From positions 21,271-85,270 of the forward strand of contig CAWAET010000019.1 of NCBI GenBank assembly GCA_963781065.1: a stretch of DNA of 64,000 bases. Direction: 5' to 3'. The position numbers and the translations under genes are program-made. The notes beneath the pieces are model-generated. The model was not told the DNA's origin. It saw nothing but the letters and a program-made list of their open reading frames with translations, and did not search any database. Shown piece by piece: positions 46,349 to 58,774 of this stretch (its first letter is position 1; each line of letters starts with the position of its first letter). Source of the stretch: CALZJC01 sp963781065 (GTDB taxonomy: Bacteria > Acidobacteriota > Thermoanaerobaculia > Multivoradales > JAHEKO01).

Positions 46349-47599
46349 CTACCTGACGGCGACGTTCTCCAGAACCGCCGCCAACCGGCGCCGATCGACC
46401 GTGCCGATCTCCAGGGTGCGCATGGCCGCCTCGCAGCCGCCCGCGTCCCGCGCCGACGACTGGACGACGCGGCCGACGAGGGCGATCTCGCCGCCGCCGT
46501 CCTCGAGCTCCAGGCCGAGCTCGACCAGCGCTCCGGGGGGCAGGCTCAGCCCGGTCACGAAGCGGGCGCCGCCCTCGCTCAAGTCGAGGGTCGTGGCGGC
46601 GGCTTCCTCGGCGCCGTAGCGCAGGACGCCGCCGATCGACGCCGAGACCCGGCGGTAGGAGCGCCGGTTGTTGCCGTACAGGCAGACCCGGTTCTTGCCG
46701 CTGGACTTCGCCAGGTAGAGGGCCTGGTCGGCGCGGCGCACCAGCTCGTCGACGCCGCCGGCGTCCACCGGGTAGCTGGCCACGCCCAGGCTCACGGTCA
46801 GCCCGCCGCCGGGCTGCCCTTCCTCGCCGGGGAAGCCCTCCAAGGCGACCCGGTCGCGGATCCGCTGCGCCAGCAGCCCGGCGCCGAGCTTCGGGGTCTC
46901 GGGCGCCACGACGACGAACTCCTCGCCGCCGAAGCGGGCCGCGAGGTCCACCTCGCGCATGGCTTTCTCGATCACCGCCGCGATGCCGCGCAGCGCCTCG
47001 TTGCCGGCCTGGTGGCCGAGGCTGTCGTTGTAGGCCTTGAAGTCGTCAATGTCGATCAGCAGCAGCGAGACACCGAAGTTGTACTGGTCGCTGCGGGAGA
47101 TCTCGTAGCTCAGGAACTCCTTGAAATAGCGAAAGTTGTGCAGCCCGGTCAGCTCGTCCCGGTAGGCCATCTCCCGCGCCTGCTCGAACAGCTCCATCTC
47201 GATGACCGTCGGGTTCTCGAACTGCTTGTGGACCTCGAGGAAGTAGCTGACCAGCGCCACGCGGAGATCGACGGCCGCCTCGAGGCGGCTCTCCATGGTG
47301 CGGCGCAGCTCGACGATGCCGTGCCAGTGCGCGCCGGCCTCGCCGGGCTCGAAGCGGAGGTGGCAGAGCAGGTAGATGAGCTCCGAGTAGACCGCCTCGC
47401 CGTGCCGGTCCTCCAGGGCCGCCAGCTCGCGATCGAGATCGCCCCGGCCGGCCTTGCCCGCCAGCAGCAGGCCCTGGAGGGCCACGACGAGGTCGGGGTT
47501 CCAGCTCGAGGGCCGCTCGACCCCGCTGTCGACCCGGGCCGGGCCCTCGCCGACCGTCTCGCTCCGCCTGCCCACGCGCTCCTTTTCCACTCTGCTCAC
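46349..47599 (-). CDS. GGEEF diguanylate cyclase with PilZ domain
   Basis: A 416-residue soluble protein combining c-di-GMP synthesis and a c-di-GMP receptor domain. Residues about 1-140 are a helical region of unknown type (LDRELAALEDRHGEAVYSEL). The cyclase domain has MAYRDELTGLHNFRYFKEFL, LLLIDIDDFKAYNDSLGHQA and FGGEEF at about 223-228, preceded by the inhibitory site REVD in the correct position. The C-terminal PilZ domain has RRSYRRVS and LDLSEGGARF. The GTG at 47599 is chosen because AGGAAGGAG ends a few bases upstream. Convergent with mrpG. Confidence 0.92.
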   Translation of the reverse strand: MSRVEKERVGRRSETVGEGPARVDSGVERPSSWNPDLVVALQGLLLAGKAGRGDLDRELAALEDRHGEAVYSELIYLLCHLRFEPGEAGAHWHGIVELRRTMESRLEAAVDLRVALVSYFLEVHKQFENPTVIEMELFEQAREMAYRDELTGLHNFRYFKEFLSYEISRSDQYNFGVSLLLIDIDDFKAYNDSLGHQAGNEALRGIAAVIEKAMREVDLAARFGGEEFVVVAPETPKLGAGLLAQRIRDRVALEGFPGEEGQPGGGLTVSLGVASYPVDAGGVDELVRRADQALYLAKSSGKNRVCLYGNNRRSYRRVSASIGGVLRYGAEEAAATTLDLSEGGARFVTGLSLPPGALVELGLELEDGGGEIALVGRVVQSSARDAGGCEAAMRTLEIGTVDRRRLAAVLENVAVR

Positions 47600-47662
47600 G
47601 GCTCTCCTTCCTGTGGACCGCCAAGGGCGGTGTCTCCCGCCGACCGAGCCGGTCATTACCTC

Positions 47663-47708
47663 CGGCCTTACGGCCGAAAGCGTAGCCTGAACCCGCCCGC
47701 GGGCTCAA
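47663..47708 (-). promoter_or_regulatory. Putative promoter and palindrome upstream of the GGEEF-PilZ gene
   Basis: On the minus strand TTGAGC (47703-47708) and TACGCT (47679-47684) are 18 bases apart. Immediately after the -10, CGGCC, GTAA, GGCCG forms a hairpin at the predicted transcript start, where it could act as an operator. The match to consensus is moderate. Confidence 0.3.
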
Positions 47709-47804
47709 GTCGGAGGAGGCTCCGCGGTGGGTCGCCGAGCGTCTTGTCGCCCCACCCGGCTCCGCTGCCGGCCCCGGGAGCGGCCGTATCGCACGCGAGG
47801 CCTG

Positions 47805-50054
47805 CTACCGCCGGCTGATCAGGATCAGGGGGCTCGAGGTCTCGGTCGCCAGGCGCAGGGTCAGCTCGCCGAAGGTCCGGCGACGGCGGGCGAGCCGCTG
47901 CAGGCCGAGGACGACCAGATCGACCTCTCGGGACGCCCGGACGAGCTCGCCCAGGGCGTCTCCGGACCGCACCAGCGCCACCTCGGCAGGACCGGACACC
48001 TCGTCGTGAGCCAGCCGGGTGAGCCCCTTCTCCGCCTGCCGATAATCCCGCTCCGAAACGGTCTCGGGCAGCACCCGCAGGTAGGTGATGCGCCGGCGCC
48101 GGTTGCGCGACAGGCTGGCCAGCAGGCGGGCGCGCAGGACGCTCTGGTCTCGCCGCCCACCGACCGGAACCAGCACGCTGTGAGCCACGGCGGGGGTCCA
48201 GCCTTCCGGCGCCCGCAGGATCACGACGTCCGACTGCACGGCGTTGATCAGACCCCCGACCCGGGAGCTCATGGTCTCGCGGGTGAGCTGACCGAGCCCT
48301 ACCAGCAGGCTCTCGCAACCATGGACCCGGGCGACCCGGGCGATCTCGGGCCAGGGGTCCGAGGCCACCGTCGCCAGCCACTCCGGGCTCACCCCGGAGG
48401 TCAGCGACAGCGACAGCGCCTGGTTGAGGATCGCTTCGGCGTCGACCAGCTGCTCGGCGAGGTCGCCCCTCTCCCAGGTGCCGGGCGGCTGCACGACGGT
48501 ATGCAGCAGCACCCGGCCGACTCGCGGCGGCGTGATCGCGTTCGCCAGCTGGACCATCCCGGGCGTGTTGGCGGGCTTGGCGATCGGCACCAGCACCAGC
48601 GGCGCCCTGCCGCGCAGGCGGACCAACTCCGGGTCGAGGCCTTCCGCCGAGGCGGCGACGACGCCCGCCCGCCGCTCGAAGAGGAAGAAATAGAGCCCGA
48701 AGCCGACGCCCAGCCAAAGCAGGGCGATGAGGCCGGCGGCCGGCACGGCGAATCCCTGGTAGAGGGCCAGCCCGACACAGGCCAGGCCACCGACGATCGG
48801 CACCAGGGGAAAGCCCGGCACCCGGAACGCGTTCCGGGCCCCGCCGCCGCGCCGCCGCATCAGGATGTTGATGCCGTGCGCGAGGGCGAACGAGATGAGG
48901 AAGATCAGGCTGGAGACGGCGCCGGCGACCGGGACGTCCGGGACCAGGACGAGGACCAGGACGACCATCAGGGAGGTCACGACGATCGCCACGGCGGGCG
49001 TGCCCTTTTTTCGATGGAGGTCGCCGAGGGCGTACGGCAGGCTGCGGTCCTTCGCCATGGCGAGCGCGATCCGGGAGGCCGCCAGCAGGTTCGCCTGCAG
49101 GGCGGAGAGCATCGAGAGGATCGCGGCGACGATGACCAGCCAGAAGCCAAAGGGGCCGAGATAGGTCCTGGCGGCGGTGGCGACGACCGTCGCGGGGTCC
49201 GCGGCGCTGAGCGCCGTGATCGAGCCTCCCGGCTCGACCCCGACCGTGGCGATGACGAACAGAAACGGCAGATAGATGGCCAGGGCCGCACCGAGCGACA
49301 GGAACATCGCCCGCGGGATGACCCGTTGCGGATCCCGGATCTCGCCGCCGACGGCGGCAATGAGATCGAAGCCCTGCAGGGCGATGAAGGTGAACCCCAT
49401 CGCCTGCAGAAGACCCGCCGAGCCGCCGGGGAAGAAGGGCGTCAGGCGGCCGGTGAGCGTTGCGGGCGACTCGTCGATGAGGGCCCAGAAACCGGCGGCG
49501 ATCAGGACGAGAAACACGATCGTCTTGCCGACGGTAGCCCAGCCCCCGCCTCCCGCGGCCTTGCGGTAGAGCATCAGCGCGTAGGCCGCGGTCGCCGCCA
49601 CGGCCAGGGCGAGCAGGCCGCCGCGGCTTTCGACCCAGGCCGGCGCCGAGCCCCCGGTGAGCCGCCACAGCTGGGCGACCGCGAAGCTCGCGAACGAAGC
49701 GAAGCCCACGGCGTAGAGGACGGCGGCCACGATCGAGGCCAGCCAGACGACCCAGCCGACCATGAAGGCGGCCTCGCCGGACAGCGTCTTCTTGGCGAAA
49801 GTGTAGGAGCCGCCGGACTCGGGGAAGCTGGAGGCCAGCTCGGCGAAGCTCAGAGCGGTGAGCGCCGCGATGACCCCGTTCAGCGCGAAGGCGACGATGG
49901 CGCCGGGGCCGGTCGTCGCGAACGCCACGCCGGCCAGGGCCAGGATGCCGCCGCCGACGATGGCGCCGACGCCGATGCCGGTGGCGCCCCACAGCCCGAC
50001 CGAGCGGCCGAGCCCGTCGTGCGGCGTCACCGTCACTTCGTCCGCTGAACCCAT
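47805..50054 (-). CDS. APC-family permease fused to universal stress domains
   Basis: An intact 749-residue protein. Residues about 15-450 are an amino acid/cation-type APC permease with about 12 helices: GATGIGVGAIVGGGILALAG is the substrate-binding first helix, and FAELASSFPESGGSYTFAKK and GFTFIALQGFDLIAAVGGEI follow. Residues about 480-749 are soluble and carry two USP-like units (PLVLVPIAKPANTPGMVQLA, then AHSVLVPVGGRRDQSVLRAR, ending SSPLILISRR). The first would-be nucleotide loop is poorly conserved. The substrate is unknown. A TACTCT box lies 6 bases before the ATG. Confidence 0.9.
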   Translation of the reverse strand: MGSADEVTVTPHDGLGRSVGLWGATGIGVGAIVGGGILALAGVAFATTGPGAIVAFALNGVIAALTALSFAELASSFPESGGSYTFAKKTLSGEAAFMVGWVVWLASIVAAVLYAVGFASFASFAVAQLWRLTGGSAPAWVESRGGLLALAVAATAAYALMLYRKAAGGGGWATVGKTIVFLVLIAAGFWALIDESPATLTGRLTPFFPGGSAGLLQAMGFTFIALQGFDLIAAVGGEIRDPQRVIPRAMFLSLGAALAIYLPFLFVIATVGVEPGGSITALSAADPATVVATAARTYLGPFGFWLVIVAAILSMLSALQANLLAASRIALAMAKDRSLPYALGDLHRKKGTPAVAIVVTSLMVVLVLVLVPDVPVAGAVSSLIFLISFALAHGINILMRRRGGGARNAFRVPGFPLVPIVGGLACVGLALYQGFAVPAAGLIALLWLGVGFGLYFFLFERRAGVVAASAEGLDPELVRLRGRAPLVLVPIAKPANTPGMVQLANAITPPRVGRVLLHTVVQPPGTWERGDLAEQLVDAEAILNQALSLSLTSGVSPEWLATVASDPWPEIARVARVHGCESLLVGLGQLTRETMSSRVGGLINAVQSDVVILRAPEGWTPAVAHSVLVPVGGRRDQSVLRARLLASLSRNRRRRITYLRVLPETVSERDYRQAEKGLTRLAHDEVSGPAEVALVRSGDALGELVRASREVDLVVLGLQRLARRRRTFGELTLRLATETSSPLILISRR

Positions 50055-50060
50055 CGACGG

Positions 50061-50066
50061 AGAGTA
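50061..50066 (-). promoter_or_regulatory. Putative -10 box (leaderless) for the APC permease gene
   Basis: TACTCT on the minus strand is 6 bases before the ATG at 50054, with no ribosome site between. Confidence 0.35.
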
Positions 50067-50111
50067 CCTGAACGCGGCCTCGTCCCGGTCCCTTGTGCGT
50101 GCGCTAGCGGG

Positions 50112-50795
50112 TCAACCCGCCCGCCTGCCGCTGGCGGCCTGTCTGGGCCGCGGCCGGGCGTCGCGCGCCCAGCCCACCAGCCGGCCGGCTTCGTCGAACA
50201 GGTGCGGGTAGCGCTCGTGGGTGACGCGCGTCAGCTCGGCCAGCGGCAGGTCGTCGTAGCTGCCGCGGTCGACCAGGTACTCCATGTGTCGCTTCCCCTG
50301 CCGGTCGAAGGGGTGCAGCGTGGAATCGCTCTTGCCGTCGAACTCGAGCGGCAAGACGCCGAAGAGCTCGCACAGGGTGAGGTCGAAGGCCGGAGTGGCC
50401 TTCACCCAGCGGCCGTCGATCTCGAGCTCGGTCAGACCGTGAAAGGCGAAGACGTCGGTGCGCATCACCGCCAGCAGCCGCTCGCTGGCCAGGTGGTTGC
50501 GCACGTCCGCAAAGGCCAGCCGGGCGGGGATGCCGACGGCGCGCGCCGCCGCCGCCAGCAGGATCGCCTTGGGGATGCAGAAGCCGGTGCCGGCGGCCAG
50601 CGTGGTCGAGGCGCGGAAGACCTCCGGCTCGAGGCTGAAGGCCCAGGGGTCGTAGCGGAAGCCGTCGCGGACGGCGTAGTAGAGCCGCACGGCGCGCTCC
50701 CGGTCGCCGGTGGCGTCGCCGACCGTCTGGTGGGCAAAGGCCACGACCCGCGGGTGATCGCTGTCGATGTACGGGGTGGCCTCGAGGGTGCTCAC
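50112..50795 (-). CDS. Transglutaminase-like cysteine protein
   Basis: A 227-residue cytoplasmic protein of the transglutaminase/protease-like superfamily. The triad is intact: Cys 73 in GTGFCIPKAILLAAAARAVG, His 119 in FAFHGLTELEIDGRWVKATP and Asp 138 in PAFDLT. The bacterial family has varied or unknown substrates; amide hydrolysis is as likely as cross-linking. The GTG at 50795 is preferred because TAGAGT lies 7 bases upstream. It is followed by the APC permease gene in the same direction. Confidence 0.85.
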   Translation of the reverse strand: MSTLEATPYIDSDHPRVVAFAHQTVGDATGDRERAVRLYYAVRDGFRYDPWAFSLEPEVFRASTTLAAGTGFCIPKAILLAAAARAVGIPARLAFADVRNHLASERLLAVMRTDVFAFHGLTELEIDGRWVKATPAFDLTLCELFGVLPLEFDGKSDSTLHPFDRQGKRHMEYLVDRGSYDDLPLAELTRVTHERYPHLFDEAGRLVGWARDARPRPRQAASGRRAG

Positions 50796-50802
50796 CCGAC
50801 GG

Positions 50803-50808
50803 ACTCTA
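50803..50808 (-). promoter_or_regulatory. Putative -10 box (leaderless) for the transglutaminase-like gene
   Basis: TAGAGT on the minus strand lies 7 bases before the GTG at 50795; same hexamer as before rsmA. Confidence 0.4.
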
Positions 50809-50941
50809 CCAGCGGCCACGAGTCCGCTGAGAGCGCCGGGCGGCCCTGCCGGGCACGGCGCGCCGCGTCGCGGCCCGAGAGGATCCTGCCACCCTCGTCC
50901 GGGCCGGCGCCGCAGGGGCCGCCTCGCACCCGGGGCGCCAG

Positions 50942-51931
50942 TCAGTCCGCCGGCGGGCTGCCCGGCGCGCGGCCCGTGGTCGCGCCCGCGATCGGCACCG
51001 GCGGCACGGAGCGGCCGAGCGAGGTCATCACCGAGCCCGCCACCACCACCAACCCGCCGACGACACCCCAGGCGTCCAGCCCGGCGGCCATCCCCGAGCC
51101 CGGGAACAACTCCGCGTAGCCCAGCACCGCGGCGATGGTCACCAGCGGCGTCAGGGCGATCACCGCGCTCACCCGGGTCGCCTCCCAGTGGACCAGCGCC
51201 TCGGCGAAGCAGCCGTAGGCGGCGAGGGTGTTGAACGTGCAGAAGACGAGCAGCGCCAGGTGGAAGGGTGACAGGGTCGCGATCGCGGCCGGCCGCGCCA
51301 GCGGCAGCAGCGCGACCGCGGCGCCGACGTAGATCAGCAACAGGATGTTGACCGACGACAGCTGGAGCAGAAGCTGCTTCTGGGCCAGCGCGTACGCCGC
51401 CCAGACGACAGCGGCGACGACCACCAGACCGACTCCCACCGCCTCGGCGCCGGAGAGCCCCAGCAGCGCCGGCAGCCGCTGGTTGAAGAACAGCAGCAGC
51501 CCGGCCACCAGCACCAGGAGCCCGATCCACTGCATCCGGCTGAAGGTCTCGCGGAAGATCAGCAGGCCGCCGAGCATGAGCAGGATCGGCGCCAGCTGGA
51601 TGACCAGCTGCGAGGTGGCCGGGGGCACGTACTCGAGCGAGACCAGGAAGAGCACGTAGTTGGCCACCAGGCCCAGCACCGCGATCGCCAGCAGCAGCCA
51701 GCTGCCGCGGCCGAGCCGGCCCACCGCCGGCAGCCGCCCGCGCCGTGCCTGGTAGAGCCCCAGGACCAGCGCCGCGGCGGTCAGCCGGTACCAGGTGACG
51801 GTGAAGGCATCCATCCCCTCGAGCAGCAGCTTGAGGGCGATCGACAGGAAGCCCCAGAGGACGGTCGTGGCGAGCGCCAGCAGCAGGCCGAGACGTCGAT
51901 TGCCGGCCGCCCGATGGCGCTGTCCCGGCAA
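50942..51931 (-). CDS. EamA/DMT-family transporter
   Basis: A 329-residue inner-membrane carrier with two EamA repeats and about ten helices. The first repeat includes GLLLALATTVLWGFLSIALK and YVPPATSQLVIQLAPILLML; the second has ALLVFCTFNTLAAYGCFAEA and WEATRVSAVIALTPLVTIAA. Family members export metabolites or amino acids; no substrate can be assigned. It lies 23 bases after mqnC in the same direction, which may be only co-transcription. Confidence 0.9.
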   Translation of the reverse strand: MPGQRHRAAGNRRLGLLLALATTVLWGFLSIALKLLLEGMDAFTVTWYRLTAAALVLGLYQARRGRLPAVGRLGRGSWLLLAIAVLGLVANYVLFLVSLEYVPPATSQLVIQLAPILLMLGGLLIFRETFSRMQWIGLLVLVAGLLLFFNQRLPALLGLSGAEAVGVGLVVVAAVVWAAYALAQKQLLLQLSSVNILLLIYVGAAVALLPLARPAAIATLSPFHLALLVFCTFNTLAAYGCFAEALVHWEATRVSAVIALTPLVTIAAVLGYAELFPGSGMAAGLDAWGVVGGLVVVAGSVMTSLGRSVPPVPIAGATTGRAPGSPPAD

Positions 51932-51954
51932 GGCGCCGACCCGTCGGGCGTCGC

Positions 51955-53136
51955 TCAGGCGATCACCGGCAACGGCGAGGCCAGGGCGCGGTTCTCGGGC
52001 GTCAGGGCGTGGCGGTAGCGCCGCGCCGTCTCCGCGGTGTCGTCGCGCGAGACGTGCCGCTCATAGAGGTTGGTGCGCTGGCGCGGCTCGTAGCCGGCGG
52101 AGGCGATCAGGTGCTCCATCTCCTCCTGGCTCATCTTGTAGGCGGTGCCGGCGGCCGAGACGACGTTCTCCTCGATCATGATCGAGCCCATGTCGTCGGC
52201 GCCGAACTTGAGCCCCAGCTGGCCGATCTTCTTGCCCTGGGTGACCCAGCTCGACTGCAGGTGGCGGACGTTGTCGAGAAACAGCCGCGACACCGCCAGC
52301 GTGGTCAGGTACTCGTGGGCGAGGGTCTCCGGCACGTCCGCCATGTCGGTGTGATCGTGCTGGAAGGTCCAGGAGATGAAGGCGGTGAAACCGCCGGTCT
52401 CGTCCTGCAGGTCGCGGATGCGCTGGAAGTGCTCGAGCCGCGGCTCGAGCCCCTCGCCCATGCCGTACATCATGGTCGCGGAGGTGCGCAGGCCGTGGCG
52501 GTGGGCCTGTCGCATGACGTCGATCCACTCGTCGGCCGAGGTCTTGGCCCAGGCCAGGACCTCCTTGCGCACCTCGTCCGAGAGGATCTCGGCGCCGCCG
52601 CCGGGGATCGACATCAGCCCCGCCTGCTTGAGCGCGCCGATCACCTCGTAGAAGCTCAGCCGCTCCTTGCGGGCGATGAACTTGATCTCCGGCGGCGAGA
52701 AGGCGTGCACGTGGATCTCGGGGTAGCTCCCGCGGATGAAGCTCAGCAGCTCCTCGTAGTAGGAGAGCGGCAGGTCCGGGTGGACGCCGCCCTGCATCAG
52801 GATGCCGGTGCCGTTGAGCGCCAGGGTCTCCTCGATCTTGCGGCCGATCTCCTCGAAGGGCAGCAGATAGCCCTCCGCGTCCCCCGGCTCGCGGTAGAAG
52901 GCGCAGAAGCGGCACTTGTAGACGCAGACGTTGGTGTAGTTGATGTTGCGGTCGATGTTGTAGGTCGCCAGCCCCGGATCGTTGTGCCGGTTGCGCACCT
53001 CGTCGGCGGCGAGGCCGAGCTCCAGCAGATCGCCTTCGAGCAGCAGGGTGTGGGCGTCGCCGGCCGAGATACGCCGTCCGGCGACCGCGTCGTCGAGGAT
53101 CTGGGCCACCGGCCGGCCCGAGGGAGCGAGATTCAT
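51955..53136 (-). CDS. mqnC: Cyclic dehypoxanthinyl futalosine synthase
   Basis: Radical SAM enzyme of the futalosine menaquinone pathway that closes the carbocycle. The intact 393-residue frame has the cluster motif NYTNVCVYKCRFCAFYR (Cys 71, 75, 78), NGTGILMQGGVHPDLPLSYY, MSIPGGGAEILSDEVR and FGADDMGSIMIEENVVSAAG. NYTN with FYR separates MqnC from the related MqnE. It starts 9 bases after the mqnA stop. A TAGACT box overlaps the mqnA stop, 6 bases before this ATG, and may be coincidental. Confidence 0.94.
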   Translation of the reverse strand: MNLAPSGRPVAQILDDAVAGRRISAGDAHTLLLEGDLLELGLAADEVRNRHNDPGLATYNIDRNINYTNVCVYKCRFCAFYREPGDAEGYLLPFEEIGRKIEETLALNGTGILMQGGVHPDLPLSYYEELLSFIRGSYPEIHVHAFSPPEIKFIARKERLSFYEVIGALKQAGLMSIPGGGAEILSDEVRKEVLAWAKTSADEWIDVMRQAHRHGLRTSATMMYGMGEGLEPRLEHFQRIRDLQDETGGFTAFISWTFQHDHTDMADVPETLAHEYLTTLAVSRLFLDNVRHLQSSWVTQGKKIGQLGLKFGADDMGSIMIEENVVSAAGTAYKMSQEEMEHLIASAGYEPRQRTNLYERHVSRDDTAETARRYRHALTPENRALASPLPVIA

Positions 53137-53145
53137 CGCGCGAGT

Positions 53146-53979
53146 CTACCGAAAATCGGTTGATTCGAAGGTCGCCGCGGGCTGGGTCCAGAAGCGCAGC
53201 GGCTCGAGCCGCGGGATCAGGCCGTGGGCGAAGGCCCGGCGGTGAAACTCCCGCAGCCCGGCCCGCTCCTCGGGGCCCAGATGGAAGCCCAGGTTGCGGG
53301 TCAGATAGCGCTCGATCTCGGCCGCCGGCAGCCCGGTCTCCGCCGCCGCCTCGCGGATCAGCAGCGGCAGCTCGGCCTGGGCCAGGCGCAGGCTCTCCTG
53401 GAAGGTCTGGTCCAGCCCCGGCCGGGAGACGCCGTCGCGCACCGCCCAGAGCGCGAAGACGAACGGATGGCCGGTGAGCTCGCGCCATTCCGCCGCCAGG
53501 TCGAGCACCCGGTAGCGCTGGCGATCCACCGTGAGCGCCGGGTCGCCGATCAGCAGCGCCGCGTCGGCGCCGTCCAACATCGCCGCCAGATCGGCCGGCG
53601 CCTGCTCGTACTCGGCCGTGACGCCGTAGCGCTCGGCCAGCAGGATCCGCACCAGGGCCGCCGAGGTGCGGCTGTTCTCGTCCAGGCGAACGCGGCGGAT
53701 CCGGGCGATCTCGCGCCGCGAGATCAGCAGCACGCTGCGCACCTCGCGGGTCGCGGCCACGCACGGGCCCGCCACGGCGCTCAAGCCCGGAATCCGCTGC
53801 AGCTCGATCGCCGGCACCAGGCCGACATCGAGCTCGGCGGCCGCCAGACCGTCGGCCACCGCGGCCGGCGGCAGATAGCTGACCTCGAACCCCTCGCCCA
53901 TCCGGCCGCGGCGGAAGCCCCAGGCCAGCGGCCGCGAGTTCAGGTAGTGGACGATACCGACACGAAGTGAACCCGACAC
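53146..53979 (-). CDS. mqnA: Chorismate dehydratase
   Basis: MqnA removes water from chorismate to start the futalosine pathway. The intact 277-residue protein has a periplasmic-binding-like fold without a signal peptide: RVGIVHYLNSRPLAWGFRRG, AELDVGLVPAIELQRIPGLS, VRLDENSRTSAALVRILLAE and ADAALLIGDPALTVDRQ. It precedes mqnC and follows rho by 48 bases. MqnB, MqnE and MqnD are not in the window. Confidence 0.94.
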   Translation of the reverse strand: MSGSLRVGIVHYLNSRPLAWGFRRGRMGEGFEVSYLPPAAVADGLAAAELDVGLVPAIELQRIPGLSAVAGPCVAATREVRSVLLISRREIARIRRVRLDENSRTSAALVRILLAERYGVTAEYEQAPADLAAMLDGADAALLIGDPALTVDRQRYRVLDLAAEWRELTGHPFVFALWAVRDGVSRPGLDQTFQESLRLAQAELPLLIREAAAETGLPAAEIERYLTRNLGFHLGPEERAGLREFHRRAFAHGLIPRLEPLRFWTQPAATFESTDFR

Positions 53980-54027
53980 GATGCGTGCTCCGCGCTGCAG
54001 GACAAGACGCGACCGACCCGGCCGCGC

Positions 54028-55488
<1,461 letters not shown>

Positions 55489-55508
<20 letters not shown>

Positions 55509-56121
55509 AGCGTACCTCGCTTGCTGCGCTGCCCTGAGGGGATCTCAGGAAGGAGTGGATCGCGGACCACAGCTCTTTGACGCCTTCGCCCGAACGGGCG
55601 GAAAAGGCGATCGGCCGCCGGTCTCCCAGCGCCAGGGCGCTGGCCGCGGCGTCGAGGCTGGCGCCTCGGCGGCCGCGCGGCAACTTGTCGATCTTGGTGG
55701 CGACGACGCTCGGACGATGACCCAGGCTGCAGAAGAACTCGTGCGCCTGTTCGTCCAGCGGCGTGACGCCCACCTTCGCGTCGACGAGCTGTACCACGTG
55801 GCGGGAACCGGACCGGGAGCGCAGGTAGCGATCGATCAGCGCCGCCCACTGGCGGCGCTCGTCTTTGCCTGCCTTCGCCCAGCCATAGCCCGGCAGGTCG
55901 ACGAAGTAGAACTTCTCGTCGACCAGGAAGTAGTTGACGGCGCGCGTCCGCCCCGGGGTGGAGCTGACGCGAGCCAGTTTCTTGCTGCCAAGCAACTTGT
56001 TCATGAGACTCGACTTGCCGACGTTGGAACGACCTACGAAGAGGATCTCGGGGCGGCCGTCGGTGATGAAATCACCCGCCCCATGGGCCGAGAGCAGAAA
56101 CCTGGAGGTTCTCGAAATCAA
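55489..56121 (-). CDS. engB: Ribosome biogenesis GTP-binding protein EngB/YsxC
   Basis: An essential GTPase of large-subunit assembly, intact. It has the P-loop ILFVGRSNVGKSSLMNKLL (G1), STPGRTRAVNYF (G2/switch), VDLPGYGWAKAGKDER (G3) and VVATKIDKLPRG (G4 TKID). A TTG at 56121 is the chosen start because it gives SRFLLSAHGAGDFITDGRPE, the usual EngB beginning, and a length of 210 residues; upstream in-frame sequence is not family-like. Lies between lon and rho. Confidence 0.92.
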
Positions 56122-56282
56122 AGCTCGTCTTGGCCGGGGAAACCGCGCGCGGCGACCATCGCCGGCCCGGGGAATCGGTCTCTCCCTCGCGGGAAAGACC
56201 CTTGTAGCTGATTGATTGGTCAGGCCCTGGCAGTTGAAGGGCGGTGCGGCCGGGCCCAAGCCACACCCCCCGGGAATTCAGA

Positions 56283-58722
<2,440 letters not shown>

Positions 58723-58774
58723 CGGGATTTCCTGTCGGGGGCTGGTGCCGGTGTCGCCACCGGCGGTGACCGCC

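Noticed and set aside
47600..47804. A c-di-GMP riboswitch before the GGEEF-PilZ gene
   Set aside because: The region has a GTAA tetraloop hairpin and the gene makes c-di-GMP, but the conserved GEMM core and receptor segments could not be matched, and the hairpin overlaps the predicted transcript start.
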